From Oscillibacter sp. (GTDB taxonomy: Bacteria > Bacillota > Clostridia > Oscillospirales > Oscillospiraceae): 34,793 nt of DNA. The notes below the pieces were generated by a model. That model had not been told where the DNA came from and made no database searches. It saw only the letters and a program-made list of their open reading frames with translations. The stretch is from positions 1-34,793 of the forward strand of contig JAAWIL010000001.1 in the NCBI GenBank assembly GCA_022796315.1. Direction: 5' to 3'. The position numbers were made by a program, and so were the translations under genes. Shown here one piece after another: positions 22,285 through 30,529 of the stretch (the first letter of the stretch is position 1; the number at the start of each line of letters is the position of its first letter).

Positions 22285-23463
22285 TTACCACCTCTTTCCA
22301 ATGAACTGCACTTCGTCTTCACACTTGCCGTCGCTCAGGTTCCGCAGGATGTCAAACATCTCCAGAATGTGATCCTTGGAGACGTCGCGGCCGCCCAGCC
22401 CGCAGATGAAGTTTGCGGTCTTTGTGCCGCACTGGCCGCCGCTGTACAGGGAGGATGTTACATCGCTGTAAATGGTTCCGTCATAGCCGAAGGAGATGCT
22501 TTTGTCCGTAACGCCCAGTGCCTTGTAGCGCCCGGCAATGGAGGCGAAGAACTCCTTGGGGAAGGGCCGGAAGCTCCTCAGCTTAATCATGCCGGCCTTG
22601 CGGCCCTGTTCCCGCAGCTCATCCACCACCACGCGGGCTGTGCCGGCTGCGCTGCCGGTGACCACCAGCACCTGCTCTGCGCCCTCGCACCGGTACTCCT
22701 CATACATGCCGTGGTAGCTTCTGCCAAAGAGCTTGGCGTATTCGGCATCAATCTCGGCGATTTTCTTCTTCGCGGTCTCAAAGGCCTGGCACTGCTGGAT
22801 GCGCCCCTCTGTGTGGAGGGCCGGCCCGATGGTGCCGCAGAGAACCTTGGGGTCCGCCAGGTCCAGCTTGTTGCTGGTGACAAAGGGCGGAAGGAACCGG
22901 TCCACATCCTCCTGATCCGGGATTTCCACCAGGTCGTAGGTGTGCGTCAGTGTAAATCCGTCCAGGTTTACCATCACCGGCAGCATCACAGTGGGGTCCT
23001 CCGCCAGTTTGTAAGCCTGGATCATGGTGTCCAGCGCCTCCTGACCGCTCTCTACGTAGATCTGAACAAAGCCGCTGTCGCGCATGGCCATGGCGTCCCG
23101 GTGGTCGCCGTAGATATTCCAGGGGGTTGCTGTGGACCGGTTTGCGTCGGCCATCACAATCGGGTGGCGGGCGCCGCTGACGTAGCTCAGCATCTCACAC
23201 ATGTATAGAAGTCCCTGAGAGGACGAGGCTGTGAACACCCGCGCACCCATCATGGACGCGCCCAGAGAGGCTGCCATGGCGCTGTGCTCGCTCTCTACCA
23301 TCATGTACCGGGCGTCAGACTGGCCGTCGGCAATGAAATCCGCCAGTTTTTCCACCAGCGTGGTCTGCGGCGTGATGGGATAGGCCGCAATCACCTGGGG
23401 CCGGGCCAGACGAACGCCGTGAGCCGCCGCTTCGTTTGCGGACAAAAATGCCTTGGTTCCCAT
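22285..23463 (-). CDS. 2-oxoacid:ferredoxin oxidoreductase, alpha subunit
   Basis: About 392 residues with the PorA signature AAYPITPQTTLVEKLADF and ESEHSAMAASLGASMMGARV, then the transketolase C-terminal-like domain (VLVVTGSAAGTARVVVDELR). It binds CoA and the 2-oxoacid with the beta subunit. Two starts are possible: a GTG at 23469 overlapping the delta stop as GTGA, or the ATG at 23463. The ATG is chosen because AGGAGG is ten nt away, against four for the GTG. Adjacent delta, gamma and beta genes complete a four-subunit enzyme. Confidence 0.93.
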   Translation of the reverse strand: MGTKAFLSANEAAAHGVRLARPQVIAAYPITPQTTLVEKLADFIADGQSDARYMMVESEHSAMAASLGASMMGARVFTASSSQGLLYMCEMLSYVSGARHPIVMADANRSTATPWNIYGDHRDAMAMRDSGFVQIYVESGQEALDTMIQAYKLAEDPTVMLPVMVNLDGFTLTHTYDLVEIPDQEDVDRFLPPFVTSNKLDLADPKVLCGTIGPALHTEGRIQQCQAFETAKKKIAEIDAEYAKLFGRSYHGMYEEYRCEGAEQVLVVTGSAAGTARVVVDELREQGRKAGMIKLRSFRPFPKEFFASIAGRYKALGVTDKSISFGYDGTIYSDVTSSLYSGGQCGTKTANFICGLGGRDVSKDHILEMFDILRNLSDGKCEDEVQFIGKRW

Positions 23464-23465
23464 AC

Positions 23466-23765
23466 TCACTCGCCCTCCTTTACCATCTCAATGCAGCTCC
23501 GCGGGCACTCGTTGGCGCAGATGCCGCAGCCCTTGCAATAATCCATGTCCACCGTGAGCTTCTCACCGTCTTTGCTGATGGCCCCCTCCGGACAGTAGAT
23601 GAAGCAGAACAGGCAGCGGATACATTTGTCATGGTCGAATTTGGGTGCGAATGTCCGGTAGCCGGAGTTTGGATTTACCAGATGACCGGCCGGAAAGCTG
23701 GCTCCAAAGGGGATCTCCTCCATGGAAGCCGGGGCCTGAAAGGCTAAGTCGCGCTTCGGTTTCAT
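23466..23765 (-). CDS. 2-oxoacid:ferredoxin oxidoreductase, delta (ferredoxin) subunit
   Basis: This 99-residue protein ends in two ferredoxin motifs, CIRCLFCFIYCP and CKGCGICANECP, predicting two [4Fe-4S] clusters. It passes electrons from the TPP site to free ferredoxin. The start overlaps the gamma stop as ATGA. N-terminal residues 1-45 form the short domain usual in PorD. Confidence 0.93.
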   Translation of the reverse strand: MKPKRDLAFQAPASMEEIPFGASFPAGHLVNPNSGYRTFAPKFDHDKCIRCLFCFIYCPEGAISKDGEKLTVDMDYCKGCGICANECPRSCIEMVKEGE

Positions 23766-24328
23766 TTCGTTTTGCCTCCTTTCACCATCTCGTAGGCCAT
23801 CCGTGTGACCTTCTTGTTTTTCTCCCGCAGGGCCTTGGACATAGATCCGTCAATGGCGGCCTCCAGGGATTCCAGCGTTACCAGATCCGTGCCGCCCACG
23901 GCGGCGCCCATCATGATGGTGTTGACAATATTGGCCCCCAGTTCCTGAAGCGCAATGGCGGTTGCGTCAATGGTAACCAACTGGCGTACCTTGTCAAACC
24001 CGGGGCGCTTGCGGAACTCTGCCGCCGGTTTCGCGGAGTTGATGAATACGGCGCCGTCCTCTTTCAGTCCCTCCAGAATGTCGGTAACATCCAAGAGGGT
24101 CTCATCCAGGACGATGACGCAGTCACAGGCATACACTTGGCTGTGGTCGGTGATGGGCGTGCTGTCAATCCGTGTGAATCCCAGGACCGGCGCGCCACGG
24201 CGTTCCGGTCCGAAGGACGGAAACGCCTGCGCGTACTTTCCGCAGTGAAGGGCGGCTGCGTAGCCCAGCAGACGCGCGGAGGTGAATCCGCCGTTGCCGC
24301 CTCTCCCATGCCATCTGATTTCTTTCAC
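23762..24328 (-). CDS. 2-oxoacid:ferredoxin oxidoreductase, gamma subunit, GTG start
   Basis: This 188-residue protein has the PorG signature EIRWHGRGGNGGFTSARLL, followed by AFPSFGPERRGAPVLGFTRI. The gamma subunit takes part in CoA binding and assembly. The start is a GTG with GGAGG seven nt upstream. It is the first subunit gene of the set gamma-delta-alpha-beta, the usual order for this four-subunit type, and follows dctM by 66 bp. Confidence 0.93.
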   Translation of the reverse strand: MKEIRWHGRGGNGGFTSARLLGYAAALHCGKYAQAFPSFGPERRGAPVLGFTRIDSTPITDHSQVYACDCVIVLDETLLDVTDILEGLKEDGAVFINSAKPAAEFRKRPGFDKVRQLVTIDATAIALQELGANIVNTIMMGAAVGGTDLVTLESLEAAIDGSMSKALREKNKKVTRMAYEMVKGGKTK

Positions 24329-24394
24329 GATAATTCCTCCAAATTCTATAATTTTGGACTGCCGTCTGTCCCTGCCGGCTGAAACGGCAGCCTT

Positions 24395-25675
24395 TTAAAT
24401 CAATCCCAGCAGCTTTGGCAGGAACAGCGACAGCTGCGGAATCGCGATGATCAGGACTAGAAGCGCTGCCAGAAGGCCAATCATTGGCCAGACCTCCTTG
24501 ATTACGCTCTCCAGCTTCGCGCCGGACACCTTCTGCGCCACAAAGAGATTGACACCCAGGGGGGGAGTCAGGAAGCCAATGCAGAGGTTTACGCACATCA
24601 CCAGACCAAAATAGGTCAAATCGTAGCCCATCGCGCTGGCAATAGGAGACAGCAGCGGCGCGAAGAGGATAATGTTGGATGTGGTGTCGATGAACATGCC
24701 GGCGATGAGCAGGATGAAGTTCATCATCAGCATCACGACAATGGGGGACTCGGAGATCCCCAACAGCATATTGGTCAGCAGCGTGGGCACCTTTTCCAGA
24801 GTCAGTATCCGGCCGAAGGTGCTGGCGCCGCCCATCACCACCATGACGCTGGCAGAGAGCACTGCGGCCTCTAGCAGGCCGTCCAGAAATTTTTTCATTG
24901 TCAGCTGGCGATAGACGAACTTGCCCACCACCAGGGCATATACCACACCGACCACCGCGGCCTCTGTGGGCGTGAAGATGCCTGCGTAGATCCCGCCCAG
25001 TACGATGACCGGCATGAGGATTGCCCAGATGGACTTCTTCAGCACGGCAAGTTTGTTAATGCCCTCGATGGGCTGCCCCACATACCCGCGTTTTCTGGAG
25101 ATATATTTGTTCCAAAAGATCAGCACCAGACCCATTAAAAGGCCGGGAATGACGCCGGAGGCAAACAGGCCGGTCACGGAAACACCCACCGTTGCACCGT
25201 AGACAATCATGGGAATGGAGGGGGGAATCACCGGGCCGATGGTAGAGCCGCTGGCCAGAAGTGCGCCGCAGTACTCCGGGTCGTATTTTTGCTGGCGCAT
25301 GGCGGGGATCATGATGGTGCCGATTGCCGCCACACAGGCGGGGCCGGAGCCGGAAATGGCAGCGAAGAACATGCAGGCCACAATCGCCGCAGTGCCGAGG
25401 CCGCCGGGCTTATTCCCCACCAGGACCTCCGCAAGCTCGATCAGACCCTGTGCAATGCCGGTCTTTTCCATGATGATTCCCAGGAGCATGAAAAAAGGGA
25501 TCGCCATCAGGGCATAGTTGTCAATAGAGGTGACCATTGCCTGCGCCAGCATGTTCAGCATGGTGGAGGGATAGCCGGCAATAATGACGCACAGCGTGGA
25601 AATTGCCAGGCTGATGGCGATGGGAACTGTCAAAACCAAACAGACGGCTAATGAACCGAAGAGGACTGCTACCAT
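24395..25675 (-). CDS. dctM: TRAP transporter large permease (DctM)
   Basis: 426 residues, about 12 membrane segments, with IPFFMLLGIIMEKTGIAQGL, AAISGSGPACVAAIGT, GPVIPPSIPMIVYGATVGVS, FTPTEAAVVGVVYALVVGKF and FLTPPLGVNLFVAQ. It is the same length as the DctM at 13967 and clearly related. The gap to the upstream dctQ is only two bases. It works with the DctQ next to it and with the DctP encoded at the end of the operon. Confidence 0.93.
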   Translation of the reverse strand: MVAVLFGSLAVCLVLTVPIAISLAISTLCVIIAGYPSTMLNMLAQAMVTSIDNYALMAIPFFMLLGIIMEKTGIAQGLIELAEVLVGNKPGGLGTAAIVACMFFAAISGSGPACVAAIGTIMIPAMRQQKYDPEYCGALLASGSTIGPVIPPSIPMIVYGATVGVSVTGLFASGVIPGLLMGLVLIFWNKYISRKRGYVGQPIEGINKLAVLKKSIWAILMPVIVLGGIYAGIFTPTEAAVVGVVYALVVGKFVYRQLTMKKFLDGLLEAAVLSASVMVVMGGASTFGRILTLEKVPTLLTNMLLGISESPIVVMLMMNFILLIAGMFIDTTSNIILFAPLLSPIASAMGYDLTYFGLVMCVNLCIGFLTPPLGVNLFVAQKVSGAKLESVIKEVWPMIGLLAALLVLIIAIPQLSLFLPKLLGLI

Positions 25676-25677
25676 AC

Positions 25678-26223
25678 TTATTCACCGCTCCCTTCTGCGC
25701 CGGCCGCTGTCGCTGTCGGGGAGGGGGCGGCCGGTGCTCCGCTTTTAAGGCTCTTGACTGCCGGGATTACGCCATATTGCAGGGTCCGAATTGCCATGCC
25801 TCCCATGCCCAGGACACCGGCCAGATACATCACCCACACAGGGATGAACTTCGCGCCGGAGAATACCTGGTGCTGCGCAATACACTGCATCATCATCAAA
25901 TAAATCAGATAGCACAGGTAGCTGGACACGGCAATCAGCATCAGATCGCCAATGATGAACAAGATCGTCTTGGTGTGCCTGCCCGGCAGAAATTCTGCGG
26001 CAAAGCTCACACGCAGGTGTTCGCTGCCCTTGCATGCGTAGCTCATGCCGGCAAATGTCACATAGACGAACATCAGCCGGGTCACCTGCTCCATCCAACC
26101 CCAGGCCAAGCCAAATAGATAACGGGCAACGACTTGGATAAACATCATTGCCACGAGTGCCGTAAGCACTGCATAAATGATATATTTTTCAAGATTGTTC
26201 AGAATTTTCTTTACAAGATCCAA
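25678..26223 (-). CDS. dctQ: TRAP transporter small membrane subunit (DctQ), TTG start
   Basis: About 181 residues with four membrane helices and the DctQ-like FGLAWGWMEQVTRLMFVYVT. I place the start at the TTG at 26223 (reads MDLVKKILNN), with AAGGAGG eight nt upstream. The open frame begins at 26268, also a TTG but inside a hairpin and without a ribosome site. The C-terminal tail is rich in Ala and Pro. Both dctQ genes in this window use TTG, which may keep the membrane subunits low. Confidence 0.88.
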   Translation of the reverse strand: MDLVKKILNNLEKYIIYAVLTALVAMMFIQVVARYLFGLAWGWMEQVTRLMFVYVTFAGMSYACKGSEHLRVSFAAEFLPGRHTKTILFIIGDLMLIAVSSYLCYLIYLMMMQCIAQHQVFSGAKFIPVWVMYLAGVLGMGGMAIRTLQYGVIPAVKSLKSGAPAAPSPTATAAGAEGSGE

Positions 26224-26246
26224 GCTTACTCCCTCCTTCTTATTGA

Positions 26247-26289
26247 TGAATATCCTTGGGATATTCAAAAGTCCTTTCGGATATTCAAA
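26247..26289. repeat. Hairpin plus direct repeat GGATATTCAAA between hydroxyacid dehydrogenase and dctQ
   Basis: TGAATATCC and GGATATTCA form a perfect 9-bp stem with a 3-nt loop. GGATATTCAAA occurs again 20 bp away (26259 and 26279). The 93-bp gap between the dehydrogenase gene (ending at 26317) and the dctQ start holds nothing else. It may be an RNA processing point or a regulator site at an internal promoter. Confidence 0.5.
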
Positions 26290-26316
26290 TTCTATGGGAC
26301 GCCTCCGAAGCCGGGC

Positions 26317-27324
26317 TTACTTCTTCCACAGCTCCCGGTTGATGACGGTGCCGGGGTCCTGATCCAGCAGCAGGTTTACCACTACATCGGCAGTCTGCTC
26401 GATCAAGTCGTCGAAGGCGTCGTCGGAATAGTAGCCCACGTGCGGGGTGGAGAGGACATTGGGCAGCTCCAAAATCTTGCGCTCAATGCCGGAGGGCGGC
26501 TCGGTGGTGTAAGCGTCAATGGCGGCGCCGCAGATCTCGCCGCTGACCAGCGCGTCATAGAGATCCTCCGGATTGCACAGCGCTCCCCGGGCAGTATTGA
26601 CGAAAATGGCGGTGGGCTTCATCTTTTGGAAGGCCTCTTTGTTAAAGATGCCCTCCGTGCTGGGCAGCAGAGGAACATGGAGCGTGATGTAGTCGGACTC
26701 CTTCAGCAGGGTGTCAAAGTCAACGGGTTCCACGCCGGTCTCCCGGATCTGTTCGGGGGGTACGATGGCGTCATAGGCAATCACGCGGCAGCCAAATCCG
26801 GAGAACATCTTTGCGACATAACGGGCGATCCGCCCATAGCCATACAGGCCGATGGTGGATTTGGAGAAGCGCTTGACCGGAGCTACGCACTTATAGCCGC
26901 CGCTCCATTTGCCCGCCTCGATCCATTTGATCAGCTTGGGCATCCGCCTCTGCTCCGCCATAATCAGGGAGACCACGTGTACGGCGACCTCTTCCAGGCA
27001 GTAGTTTGGAACGTTGCAGACCAATACGCCCTTTTCCGTTGCAACAGGCAGATTGGCGCTGTTATAGCCGATACCGTAAGACACCACGGCCTTCAGCTCC
27101 GGCAACAATCCATCATAGATGCGATCCGTCATAAACTGGAACTGTGTAATGAGGACCTCCGCGCCTTTGGCGGCGGCGATCAAAGTCTCGTCGTCCTGCG
27201 GCTCATCAAATAGGAAGGTAAATTCCACTTCCGGCAGCTTTCGCTCAAGAGTTTCCTTCATGATTCCGAGACTGGCCTCCGTCATAACTCCGAGGGTGCC
27301 AGTCATCACAACGTTTCTGCGCAT
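26317..27324 (-). CDS. NAD-dependent D-2-hydroxyacid dehydrogenase
   Basis: This 335-residue protein has the D-isomer-specific 2-hydroxyacid dehydrogenase fold. The NAD site is GLYGYGRIARYVAKMF with D185 in VIAYD selecting NAD; Ala replaces the last Gly of the usual G-x-G-x-x-G. Catalytic residues are R246 (VNTARGA), E275 (AYTTEPP) and H295 (STPHVGY). The start has GGAGGCG upstream. Being the first enzyme gene after the GntR regulator and its operators, it should supply the 2-oxoacid for the ferredoxin oxidoreductase further along by oxidising an imported 2-hydroxyacid. The reverse reduction, or action on a phosphorylated substrate, is less likely but not excluded. Confidence 0.9.
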   Translation of the reverse strand: MRRNVVMTGTLGVMTEASLGIMKETLERKLPEVEFTFLFDEPQDDETLIAAAKGAEVLITQFQFMTDRIYDGLLPELKAVVSYGIGYNSANLPVATEKGVLVCNVPNYCLEEVAVHVVSLIMAEQRRMPKLIKWIEAGKWSGGYKCVAPVKRFSKSTIGLYGYGRIARYVAKMFSGFGCRVIAYDAIVPPEQIRETGVEPVDFDTLLKESDYITLHVPLLPSTEGIFNKEAFQKMKPTAIFVNTARGALCNPEDLYDALVSGEICGAAIDAYTTEPPSGIERKILELPNVLSTPHVGYYSDDAFDDLIEQTADVVVNLLLDQDPGTVINRELWKK

Positions 27325-27537
27325 AAATCATTCGCCTCCAACATTCATAAAATTCAGGAAATTTACGGGGTAGGGGAGACTGCTTCCTTTTAATACCACC
27401 CCCTTTGCCGGATGTGCCGCAGCACCCTTCCCGTATTCTGGATTGCGCCGCTGTCCGGGAGATCCCAGCTATCACTTACAGGCTGGCGCCGCTGTGTTTG
27501 AATCCAACTTGCGCGCACAGAGTCCGCGTCGATATAT

Positions 27538-27556
27538 CATATCATCAGATGATATG
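27538..27556. promoter_or_regulatory. Perfect 19-bp palindrome, candidate GntR operator A
   Basis: CATATCATCAGATGATATG is an exact inverted repeat around a central A. Its core TCATC-N-GATGA equals the site I recall for the FadR-type regulator LutR of Bacillus. It lies about 215 bp before the hydroxyacid dehydrogenase start. The rest of the 472-bp gap shows the second operator, promoter candidates and an imperfect stem near 27732-27775. Confidence 0.75.
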
Positions 27557-27633
27557 GGTAAATGCGTTGGAAAACAGTGATTATCAACAGAAATATCATT
27601 TAGTCATAATAGAAAGTGTAAAATTTTAATAAT

Positions 27634-27652
27634 CATATCATCAGATGTTTGC
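27634..27652. promoter_or_regulatory. Second operator copy B within a candidate promoter
   Basis: CATATCATCAGATG is repeated exactly for 14 bases, 96 bp from copy A. On the minus strand it lies in the spacer of TTGCAA, 17 nt, TATTAA (about 27627-27655), so regulator binding would cover the promoter. The 96-bp distance, near nine helical turns, would allow looping between A and B. Confidence 0.65.
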
Positions 27653-27796
27653 AAGACAAATACAGGTACAGAAAAAATGACATTGGAAAACAGATGGAGT
27701 CCCTGACTGCTCCAGACAGACACCAAAGAGCGCGGTTTGTGCCGGGAGTCTGGAAAAGCTGGGACAAACCTCCGGAGTGGCAGCCGCGAGAGTCCG

Positions 27797-28519
27797 TCAT
27801 CTGTCAATGTTCAAGCGGATAATATTGCCAGTTACCTCGTCCAAATGGGCGGTTGTGGCCTCCAGACAGCGAATTTTATCCTGCGCCTTCAACGCGTCCA
27901 AGATGGCCTGGTGCGCCACATGGGCGGCCTCGGCAATATCGCTGTAACACATGATCTTATACAGCAGCTCACTGCGCATCCGATAGATCATCCGTTCAAT
28001 TTGAATCAACAGGGGATTTCCGGTGCAGGTTAAAAGCAGCTTGTGAAAAGCCCGGTCAGCCTGAACGCAGGCCTCCAGTCCGTTTTTATAGTCCAGCTGG
28101 TCCACAAGGGCCTGCAGCTCAGACAGCACCTTGGGGGAGAGCTTGTTGTAGATCAGCATCATGGTGCCGGTCTCAACTACCCGGCGCAGCTCAATAAAAC
28201 TATGAAAATTGGCATTCGGCATGTAGCCGATAATTTCAAAAAACTGTTCCGCAGTTTGATCGGTGATGAAGGTGCCCTCTCCCTGCCGGATCTCCACCAG
28301 GCCATAGGCGGCCAAAATCCGCATCCCCTCCCGCAGGGAAGACCGGCCTACGCCGATCGTCTCAGCAAGAATTGCCTCATTGGGCAGCTTATCTCCAACC
28401 ACATACTGGCCGCTCTGGATGGCGGCTCTGATGTAACTGATCACCTGATCTACAGCGCCCATGCGGCCAATATGCCTGTGCTCGTCCATTGGTTTTACCA
28501 TAATCATCACCACATACAT
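27797..28519 (-). CDS. GntR family (FadR/FCD type) transcriptional regulator
   Basis: About 240 residues. The N-terminal winged helix includes LPNEAILAETIGVGRSSLRE and GMRILAAYGLVEIRQGEGTF. The FCD effector domain follows, with helical stretches such as FIELRRVVETGTMMLIYNKL, AFHKLLLTCTGNPLL, and histidines HVAHQAI and HLDEV typical of metal- and carboxylate-binding FCD proteins. The start is uncertain: ATGs at 28519, 28501 and 28489 are all possible, none with a strong ribosome site. It precedes the hydroxyacid operon in the same direction, and two palindromic operators lie between, so it is the likely substrate-sensing repressor of that operon. The 28520-28897 stretch upstream shows no gene I can support. 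Confidence 0.88.
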   Translation of the reverse strand: MYVVMIMVKPMDEHRHIGRMGAVDQVISYIRAAIQSGQYVVGDKLPNEAILAETIGVGRSSLREGMRILAAYGLVEIRQGEGTFITDQTAEQFFEIIGYMPNANFHSFIELRRVVETGTMMLIYNKLSPKVLSELQALVDQLDYKNGLEACVQADRAFHKLLLTCTGNPLLIQIERMIYRMRSELLYKIMCYSDIAEAAHVAHQAILDALKAQDKIRCLEATTAHLDEVTGNIIRLNIDR

Positions 28520-28897
28520 CTGCTCATCTGATCTTCGCCCTGCGTATATGTTACCTCGATTTCTCATCAGCTGTCAACGATTTTTTAAAAGAACGTATTT
28601 TTTTGTCATCAATGCCAGATTGCTGCATGTTTTTTTAGAGACAACGACCGAAAAAGAAAATGCACGGCGCCATGCGGAAGGGGATCGATTGAAAGGGAAG
28701 ATGGGCGTTTGATCCGCTGCGGGCCAAGACCCCTTGTCCCTGAAATTGTGGAGCCGCGTTTTGGCACTGCCTTGGATCACCCCAACGGCCGCGCCTCCGC
28801 AAAAGGCGCCGGACATCCCATGAACCATTTCCGGGCGGCCGGCGAACCGGATGGCGCCGCTGAGGGGAACAGCGGCAGGATTCGACTTTTTTCCCAA

Positions 28898-28915
28898 TGC
28901 CAATTGAAATTGGCA
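28898..28915. promoter_or_regulatory. Inverted repeat TGCCAATT-GA-AATTGGCA before an XRE gene
   Basis: A perfect 8-bp-arm palindrome, about 48 nt upstream of the XRE start and next to a possible promoter (TTGGCA, 18-19 nt, TATATG). It is a candidate autoregulatory operator. Confidence 0.5.
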
Positions 28916-28962
28916 GACAATTTCTTCCAATTCGTATATGCTTGGTACTGGAGGTGTTATCT

Positions 28963-29277
28963 ATGCCCAAATCAAGAAGTGCATACAGAAAATTCCCCAA
29001 TGTGAGCAGCTACCTGAGCGAGAAGATATTTGGGAGAAGGAAGGCGATGAAAGTATCGCAGAGCGCGCTTGCGGAGAGGACCGGTCTCACCCGGAACTGC
29101 ATCCAGCAAATGGAGTGCTATGAACATCTGCCGCTGCCGTCCACCATGTTCAAGCTGATCCAGGCCCTGGAATTCAGCGACGAAGAGACTGCGCGGTTTT
29201 GGGAAGAGCTTGAGGAGGCGTATCATCAGGACAGGGTGCTTCAAGAGGCGAACGCCGAGACGCCGCAAAAAGTATGA
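28963..29277 (+). CDS. XRE family helix-turn-helix regulator
   Basis: 104 residues; the central region VSQSALAERTGLTRNCIQQM is a Cro/CI-type helix-turn-helix, followed by a helix with TMFKLIQALEFSDEETARFW. The ATG at 28963 has GGAGGTG at good spacing; the frame is open from 28897 but without a ribosome site. The start is basic (MPKSRSAYRKF). A small protein gene follows 56 bp downstream. Target genes are unknown; the palindrome upstream suggests self-control. Confidence 0.82.
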   Translation: MPKSRSAYRKFPNVSSYLSEKIFGRRKAMKVSQSALAERTGLTRNCIQQMECYEHLPLPSTMFKLIQALEFSDEETARFWEELEEAYHQDRVLQEANAETPQKV

Positions 29278-29333
29278 CGCGTCCGCGCGTGTGGCCCCGC
29301 TGAACCTGTGTGCGCTAAACGGGAGGTGTTTTC

Positions 29334-29570
29334 GTGTACCGCTATGAACCATTTCAAATGAAGCATTCCCTTTCCCACAGCTCCTATGGCATTCTTGGCA
29401 AAGAAGAACAGGACGGAATCTGGATCACGGTGGCGGTCGCCGCCGCCTTTTCCGATAACCGGGAAGCCGTCTCGCGCCTGGCGGAAACGTGTACACGCCT
29501 GAGCCTTTCTCCGGAACAGCTTTTGGATGTGGTTGCGGATTTTATCACACAGGAAACGATGGATGCGTAA
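29334..29570 (+). CDS. Small conserved-looking protein (possible DUF6514 member), GTG start
   Basis: 78 residues, starting at a GTG with GGGAGGTG upstream. The pattern SYGIL, then an acidic/hydrophobic strand (GIWITVAVAAAFSD), then LSPEQLLDVVADFI resembles small Firmicutes proteins of the DUF6514 type, as I recall them. There is no signal peptide or catalytic motif. It probably shares a transcript with the XRE gene before it. Function unknown. Confidence 0.65.
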   Translation: MYRYEPFQMKHSLSHSSYGILGKEEQDGIWITVAVAAAFSDNREAVSRLAETCTRLSLSPEQLLDVVADFITQETMDA

Positions 29571-29617
29571 CACCCGTTCCTGCGTATTCGGACCGATGAA
29601 AAAGGCCCCGTGCCGCC

Positions 29618-30517
29618 TCAGGACGGGGGTCCCCCCCGGAGAGGCGCGCCGGGGAAGGATAAGTGAATTTCCAGCCTGCCGCCGGCGATGTTGGCGGACA
29701 CCCGGCCGCCCATCTGCTCCATCAGTTCCCGCACGATGGAAAGGCCCAGGCCGGCGCCGCCCTTTGCCCGGGCGGGGCTGCCCTGATAGAAGCGGTCAAA
29801 CAGCCGCTCCGGGTCCGGCCGGGGGCCGGGGGGCAGGTCGTTGGAAAAGCAGAGCTCCCCGTCCCGGCCGGAGATGGCCAGCCCACCGCCGCCGTGGCGC
29901 AGGGCGTTGACAAGCAGGTTCCGGTACACCCGCCCCAGAGCCTCCGGACTGGCCCAGACCTTCAGGTCCTCCCGGTCAAACCGCAGCTCCGGCTCCACCC
30001 CCGCCGCCTTCAGCTGGGGGTAACACTCCGCCAGGGCGTCCCACAGGGGCGGCAGGGCCGCCAGCTCTCCGCACGCCAGGGGCAGAGAGCCGCTTTGCAG
30101 GCGCGTGTAGAGGAACAGCTCCTCCAAAAGGCCCTCCAGCTCCTCCAGCCGCTTTTTTACGATGCCCAGGGACTCTCCCTGCCGGTCCGGCTCCCGCTCC
30201 AGCAGCTGCAGGTAGCCCATGGCCCCGGCCAGCGGGGTGCGGATGTCGTGGGAGACGCAGGCCATGGTGTATTTCAGCTCCTGCTCCCGTTTCTGCGTCT
30301 CCAGGCGGAGCCGCCGCCCCTCCTCCAGCCGCAGGTTCACCGCCCGGCACAGCCGCCGGGGGGCCGCGCCGGACATCCGCACTGTCAGGCGCAGGTTGCT
30401 CTCCGCCGGGGTCTCCTCCAGAATCCGGGCCATCTCCAGCATCTGGGCGCGGTAGGCCCACAGGCGCGCCAAGGCGAGCCCCAGGGCGGCCAGGGCGAAC
30501 AGCAGGGAAGGCAGCAT
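29618..30517 (-). CDS. Sensor histidine kinase with minimal sensor region
   Basis: 299 residues. One hydrophobic N-terminal segment (about 1-20) is followed by a cytoplasmic linker, the H-box CVSHDIRTPLAGAMGYLQLL (phosphorylated H90), and the ATPase domain with NLLVNALRHGGGG (N-box) and GGAGLGLSIVRELMEQMGG (G-box). There is no extracellular sensor domain, as in kinases that read the state of a partner ABC transporter. The ribosome site AAGGAGG is directly next to a MITE-like element that separates this gene from the permease. It should phosphorylate the response regulator at 32474. Confidence 0.9.
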   Translation of the reverse strand: MLPSLLFALAALGLALARLWAYRAQMLEMARILEETPAESNLRLTVRMSGAAPRRLCRAVNLRLEEGRRLRLETQKREQELKYTMACVSHDIRTPLAGAMGYLQLLEREPDRQGESLGIVKKRLEELEGLLEELFLYTRLQSGSLPLACGELAALPPLWDALAECYPQLKAAGVEPELRFDREDLKVWASPEALGRVYRNLLVNALRHGGGGLAISGRDGELCFSNDLPPGPRPDPERLFDRFYQGSPARAKGGAGLGLSIVRELMEQMGGRVSANIAGGRLEIHLSFPGAPLRGGPPS

Positions 30518-30529
30518 GGAAATTCCTCC

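Noticed and set aside
28574..28930. Minus-strand open frame of 118 residues in the gap before the XRE gene
   Set aside because: No ribosome site or recognisable domain, and it overlaps the palindrome and promoter region of the XRE gene.
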